38,897 bases of DNA from an uncultured Methanobrevibacter sp. (lineage in GTDB: Archaea; Methanobacteriota; Methanobacteria; Methanobacteriales; Methanobacteriaceae), in contig CAMNJW010000009.1 in the NCBI GenBank assembly GCA_946541845.1, positions 1-38,897 of the forward strand. Direction: 5' to 3'. Shown here piece after piece: positions 35,835 through 38,897 of this stretch (positions within the stretch are counted from its first letter, which is position 1; every line of letters starts with the position of its first letter). The position numbers and the translations under genes were made by a program. Under the pieces are notes generated by a model. The model was not told where the DNA came from. It made no database searches and saw only the letters and a list, made by a program, of their open reading frames with translations.

Positions 35835-35849
35835 AGAAACTTTTAAATA
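35835..35849 (+). promoter_or_regulatory. Probable promoter of the spt5-rpl11 unit
   Basis: GAGAAACTTTTAAATA has a BRE-like GAAAC followed by a TATA-like TTTTAAATA. The expected start near 35871 gives an unusually long leader of about 120 bases containing the hairpin at 35881-35915. Confidence 0.45.
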
Positions 35850-35880
35850 CTATTATTTATATAGATATTGATATTATAGA

Positions 35881-35915
35881 AATCTTGTTTTCGAGAATTT
35901 TCGTTCTTGAAGATT
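35881..35915 (+). promoter_or_regulatory. Leader hairpin of the spt5-rpl11 mRNA
   Basis: AATCTT at 35881-35886 pairs with AAGATT at 35910-35915; inside, CGAGAA at 35892-35897 pairs with TTCTTG at 35904-35909 across a 6-base loop, leaving a 5-base bulge on the 5' side. It begins about 10 bases after the expected transcript start. Confidence 0.4.
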
Positions 35916-35991
35916 ATGGCTTTTATAATATTTTTAACTTAATGTATGATTTTATTAACAAGAAAAAATTTTAAAAATAGGTGAATTTTTC

Positions 35992-36462
35992 ATGGAAGAT
36001 ACTAATAGTTCCATATATGCTCTTAAGACCTCTGCAGGTCAAGAAAGAAATGTCGCTAGACTCTTAGCACGTAAAGCTAGGACAGTTGACGGCATTGGTA
36101 TTTCATCAATTCTTGTTCCAGAATCTTTAAAAGGTTATATTTTGGTTGAATCATCAACAAAAATTGATCTTAGAAATCCTGACTTAAAAGTACAACATTT
36201 AAGAGGGGTTGTTGAAGGTAGTGTTGGCATTACCTTCGAAGAAGTTAAAAGATTCTTAAAACCAGAACCGATTATTTCCTCTATTCAAAAAGGAAGTATT
36301 GTTGAACTTATTTCTGGTCCTTTCAAAGGAGAAAGAGCAAAAGTGGTTCGTATTGATGAATCACGTGAAGAAGTCGTTCTTGAGTTAATAGAAGCTGCAG
36401 TACCGATTCCGGTTACTGTTAAAGCTGATCAAATTAGAATAATTCAAAAGGAGGCTGACTGA
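35992..36462 (+). CDS. spt5: Transcription elongation factor Spt5 (NusG family)
   Basis: Clamps RNA polymerase with Spt4 and links it to ribosomes. 156 residues: the N-terminal NGN domain ([19 protein letters not shown], then [27 protein letters not shown]) and the C-terminal KOW domain ([22 protein letters not shown]). Length and domain order are standard for archaea. AGGTGA at 35979-35984 is an excellent SD, seven bases before the ATG. The stop overlaps the rpl11 start (TGATG), so the two are translationally coupled. The leader carries a hairpin at 35881-35915. Confidence 0.97.
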   Translation: MEDTNSSIYALKTSAGQERNVARLLARKARTVDGIGISSILVPESLKGYILVESSTKIDLRNPDLKVQHLRGVVEGSVGITFEEVKRFLKPEPIISSIQKGSIVELISGPFKGERAKVVRIDESREEVVLELIEAAVPIPVTVKADQIRIIQKEAD

Positions 36463-36944
36463 TGGCTAAAGATACAGTCGAAGTTCTTATCGAAGGTGGA
36501 ACTGCAACTCCTGGTCCACCATTAGGACCTGCTTTAGGACCTTTCGGTATTAACATGATGCAAGTTGTTGAAGAAATTAATAAAAAAAGCGCAGACTTTG
36601 CAGGAATGAAAGTGCCTGTTAAAGTCACTATCGACAGAGATACTAAAGATTTCGAAATCGAAATTGGTACTCCGCCAACAACTGCACTTATCATGGAAGA
36701 ATTAGGCATCGAAAAAGCTTCTCATGAACCAGGTTTAGACATTATTAATGACTTGCCAATTGAAACTGCTTTAAAAATTACTAGAATGAAATTCGATTCA
36801 TTATTAGCTAATGATTACAAATCAGGTATCAAAGAAGTCATTGGAACCTGTGTAAGTATGGGATTATCTGTAGATGGTAAAGACCCTAGAGAAGCACAAA
36901 AAGATGTTGATGCTGGAAAATATGATGATATCTTAGTAGAATAG
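36462..36944 (+). CDS. rpl11: Large ribosomal subunit protein uL11
   Basis: Ribosomal stalk-base protein, 160 residues, that binds the GTPase-associated centre of 23S rRNA. The N-terminal domain shows the proline-rich [16 protein letters not shown] and [13 protein letters not shown]; the C-terminal rRNA-binding domain has [15 protein letters not shown] and [22 protein letters not shown] directly upstream, inside spt5, is a near-perfect SD. It shares the TGATG junction with spt5. A 182-base gap with hairpins separates it from rpl1, so the second half of the cluster may be expressed separately. Confidence 0.98.
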   Translation: MAKDTVEVLIEGGTATPGPPLGPALGPFGINMMQVVEEINKKSADFAGMKVPVKVTIDRDTKDFEIEIGTPPTTALIMEELGIEKASHEPGLDIINDLPIETALKITRMKFDSLLANDYKSGIKEVIGTCVSMGLSVDGKDPREAQKDVDAGKYDDILVE

Positions 36945-36981
36945 ATATTATTTTGTTAAATTTAAATTAAGTTAATAAATA

Positions 36982-37029
36982 CAGTGTATATGATGTTATA
37001 ACTAAAATTATAATTGATATACTGTTTTT
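36982..37029 (+). terminator. Long imperfect hairpin plus T tract between rpl11 and rpl1
   Basis: CAGTGTATAT at 36982-36991 pairs with ATATACTG ending at 37024; within it, two TTATAA copies (near 36996-37001 and 37008-37013) can also pair. T5 follows at 37025-37029. It could end most spt5-rpl11 transcripts or act as an attenuator before rpl1. The stem is AT-rich, hence moderate confidence. Confidence 0.4.
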
Positions 37030-37096
37030 AATTCATGCAATCGTTGAAGAATTTTTTTCTTGTAATCGATACTCATGAAACCAAAAAAATAATCCA

Positions 37097-37115
37097 ATGA
37101 GCATTTAATGTTCAT
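37097..37115 (+). promoter_or_regulatory. Hairpin directly upstream of the rpl1 Shine-Dalgarno site
   Basis: ATGAGCATT at 37097-37105 and AATGTTCAT at 37107-37115 form a stem with one wobble position. It abuts the GGGGG SD at 37116-37120, where folding or protein binding would control rpl1 translation. L1 autoregulates its own mRNA in several archaea and bacteria, so this is a candidate target. Confidence 0.4.
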
Positions 37116-37126
37116 GGGGGATGAAT

Positions 37127-37765
37127 ATGACACAAGATGTAATTAACGCGGTGAAGGAGGCAAAAGAACAATCTAAGCCGAGAAACTTCACTGAGTCCGT
37201 AGATATTATTATTAATATCCGTGACTTAGATGTCAAAAAGCCAGAAAATAGGTTTAATGAGGAAGTTACTCTTCCTAACGGCCGTGGCAAAGATGTTAAA
37301 ATCGGAGTCATAGCTGATGGGGAACTCATTGTTCAAGCTAAAGATGCTGGTCTTGACACTGTAATTAATAAAGGAGATTTAGAAGAGTTTGGAAAAGACA
37401 GAAAAGCTGCTAAAAAAATGGCAAACTCTGTTGATTTCTTAATAGCTCAAGCTGATATGATGCCACTCGTTGGTAGATTCTTAGGTCCAGTTCTTGGTCC
37501 TCGTGGAAAAATGCCAAAACCAGTGCCTGCAAGTATCAAATTAGATCCTCTTTTAGAAAGATTACAAAGTACTGTCAAAGTTGGTGTAAAACAACAACCA
37601 AGTATTCAAATTGTTGTTGGAAGCCAAGACATGTCAGACGAGGATATAGCTGAAAATGTGGAAACTGTTCTTACAGTCTTAGACCGCAATTTAGAAAAAG
37701 GAAGAAGTCAAATCAAGTCCATGTTTATAAAAACAACTATGGGACCAGTAGTGAGGGTGATCTAA
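37127..37765 (+). CDS. rpl1: Large ribosomal subunit protein uL1
   Basis: L1 stalk protein, 212 residues, and in many organisms an autogenous repressor of its operon. It shows [39 protein letters not shown] and the highly conserved [17 protein letters not shown] near residue 125, with an RNA-binding [11 protein letters not shown] segment. Start: ATG at 37127, with GGGGG at 37116-37120 as SD; ATG at 37121 abuts that SD. The stop overlaps the rplP0 start (TAATG). The leader has hairpins described separately. Confidence 0.97.
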   Translation: MTQDVINAVKEAKEQSKPRNFTESVDIIINIRDLDVKKPENRFNEEVTLPNGRGKDVKIGVIADGELIVQAKDAGLDTVINKGDLEEFGKDRKAAKKMANSVDFLIAQADMMPLVGRFLGPVLGPRGKMPKPVPASIKLDPLLERLQSTVKVGVKQQPSIQIVVGSQDMSDEDIAENVETVLTVLDRNLEKGRSQIKSMFIKTTMGPVVRVI

Positions 37766-38775
37766 TGGCTCATGTTGCTGAATGGAAAAAGGAAGAAGTT
37801 AAAGAGCTTAAAGGTATTATCGACCAATATGATGTCGTAGGTATTGTCGACTTAATGAACATTCCTGCAAAACAGCTCCAAGAAATGAGAAAATCTCTCA
37901 AAGGTAAAGCTGTCATCAGAATGGCTAAGAAAAACCTTATTGATTTAGCTCTTGAAGATTGTAATGCTGATAAAAACAACATTGTTGATTTGTCCGAACA
38001 TATGGATGGTCAAGTTGCAATCATTGCAACCGAAATGAACCCATTCAAATTATACAAAATATTGGAAGACAGTAAAACTTCAGCTCCTGCAAAACCAGGA
38101 TCTATTGCTGATGAAGATATTATTGTACCTGAAGGGGACACCGGTTTCGAACCAGGTCCATTCTTAGGTGAATTACAACAAGTTGGAATTCCTGCAAAAA
38201 TTGATAAAGGTAAAATTTGCGTTCAAAAAGAAACTGTCGTTGTTAAAGCAGGCGAAGAAGTTTCTAGACAAGTATCCGCAACTTTATCCAGATTGGATAT
38301 TAATCCAATGGAAGTGGGAATCGATTTAAAAGCAGTATATGAAGAAGAAGCAATTTATACTTCAGACGTACTTGCAATCGATGAAGAACAAACATTAGCT
38401 GACGTACAAAATGCATTCAGAAATGCATTCAACTTATCTGTTAACGCAGCTATTCCTACTGATGAAACAATTTCCACTATCATTACTCTCGCATACACCA
38501 GAGCAATTAATGTCGGTGTGGCAGGAGCAATCATGACTTCCGAAACTTCAGAACCAATCATCGGTTTAGCACAAGCTAAAATGTTAGCTTTAGCATCAGA
38601 AGTTGCTGATGTTGAAGGAGCAATCGACGATGAATTAGCTGAAAAACTTTCCAATGTTGCTGTAGCAGCTGCTCCAGCAGTGGAAGAAGTTGTTGAAGAA
38701 GAAGAGGAAGAAGAAGAGGAAGAAGAAGATAGTGAAGAAACAGCAGCAGCTGGGTTAGGAGCTCTGTTTGGTTAA
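37765..38775 (+). CDS. rplP0: Large ribosomal subunit protein uL10 (acidic protein P0)
   Basis: Stalk core protein, 336 residues, that carries the L12 dimers and binds L11 and 23S rRNA. The N-terminal domain opens with [15 protein letters not shown] and contains [13 protein letters not shown]; the extended archaeal insertion domain and the helical L12-binding spine follow. The C terminus is a Glu tract of about a dozen residues and then the conserved LGALFG tail that contacts elongation factors. Translation is coupled to rpl1 through TAATG; a GGGTGAT SD lies inside the end of rpl1. The GAA/GAG repeat encoding the Glu tract is at about 38680-38730. Confidence 0.98.
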   Translation: MAHVAEWKKEEVKELKGIIDQYDVVGIVDLMNIPAKQLQEMRKSLKGKAVIRMAKKNLIDLALEDCNADKNNIVDLSEHMDGQVAIIATEMNPFKLYKILEDSKTSAPAKPGSIADEDIIVPEGDTGFEPGPFLGELQQVGIPAKIDKGKICVQKETVVVKAGEEVSRQVSATLSRLDINPMEVGIDLKAVYEEEAIYTSDVLAIDEEQTLADVQNAFRNAFNLSVNAAIPTDETISTIITLAYTRAINVGVAGAIMTSETSEPIIGLAQAKMLALASEVADVEGAIDDELAEKLSNVAVAAAPAVEEVVEEEEEEEEEEEDSEETAAAGLGALFG

Positions 38776-38833
38776 AATTAAAAATTTTTGATTATTATAA
38801 AAACTAACACTTTAAAAAATTAATGGTGATAAC

Positions 38834-38897
38834 ATGGAATACATATATGCGGCAATGATTTTGCACAGTGCAGAAAAAGATATTAACGAAGAAAATG
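38834..38897 (+). CDS. rpl12: Large ribosomal subunit protein P1 (L12), 3' partial
   Basis: The first 21 codons are in the window (MEYIYAAMILHSAEKDINEE), matching the N-terminal dimerisation domain of archaeal P1/L12, which binds the P0 spine. GGTGAT at 38824-38829 is a perfect SD. It follows rplP0 by 58 bases and completes the L1-L10-L12 order; the rest lies past the window edge. Confidence 0.93.
   Translation, partial: MEYIYAAMILHSAEKDINEEN

Noticed and set aside
38680-38735. GAA/GAG repeat as a microsatellite
   Set aside because: It encodes the acidic C-terminal tract that all archaeal P0 proteins have, so it is functional coding sequence.

Overview
The window is chromosomal DNA from a methanogenic archaeon of the order Methanobacteriales, most likely a low-GC Methanobrevibacter-like species. 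This is inferred from the AT-rich sequence, archaeal TATA/BRE promoter elements, the mix of short leaders and strong Shine-Dalgarno (SD) sites, and the gene content: methanogenesis marker 8, archaeal GlmU and ATP-dependent DNA ligase, TFE, Spt5, Pelota, Cdc48, an ArcS-like protein, FtsZ, and a MraY-like/MurG-like pair that fits a pseudomurein cell wall. Genes are dense. I see no insertion sequence, prophage, CRISPR array or rRNA; there is one tRNA.

Layout. 1-9165 is mostly plus strand: apgM (5' end cut by the window), a first glmM, a dicarboxylate/glutamate symporter, a small rubredoxin on the minus strand, then a tight row of glmU, a gamma-carbonic-anhydrase-like protein, hisC, an NrdG-like radical SAM activase and an ASCH-TPR fusion. 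9266-15701 is mostly minus: a second glmM, a membrane-anchored OB-fold protein, a metallo-beta-lactamase-fold protein, and a translationally coupled thiC-lig pair, with a queuosine-precursor transporter on the plus strand. 15820-17340 (+) holds marker 8 and a DEDDh exonuclease. 17463-21296 (-) holds cdc48 and tyrA. 21358-24492 (+) holds pelota, a MraY-like and a MurG-like gene. 24498-26154 has a lipoamide-dehydrogenase-like flavoprotein divergent from hypC. 26148-32516 is entirely minus: an ACT protein, tRNA-Ile(GAT), a MIP18-family protein, an ArcS-like protein, an HD protein, TFE, and a DegT aminotransferase with a membrane nucleotide-sugar dehydratase. A CofE-like gene diverges from a pyruvate-kinase-C-terminal-like gene near 33.6 kb. 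The window ends in the archaeal order ftsZ-secE-spt5-rpl11-rpl1-rplP0-rpl12, with rpl12 cut at the edge.

How the genes fit together. GlmM (two paralogues) and GlmU supply UDP-GlcNAc. That feeds the MraY/MurG-like wall genes and the CapD/DegT sugar-modifying pair. The ArcS-like protein and the YhhQ-type transporter both point to 7-deazaguanine (archaeosine) tRNA modification. The right end is the core gene-expression and division cluster.

The gene content is ordinary housekeeping and I do not claim a new defence or mobile system. The more interesting signals are regulatory and architectural: operator-like dyads in the cdc48 leader and between dld and hypC, stacked RNA structures in the spt5 and rpl1 leaders, terminators built into the last codons of genes, promoters sharing one TATA box in both directions, an ASCH-TPR fusion, an ArcS-like protein without a TGT domain, and a TyrA with an FDX-ACB-like tail.
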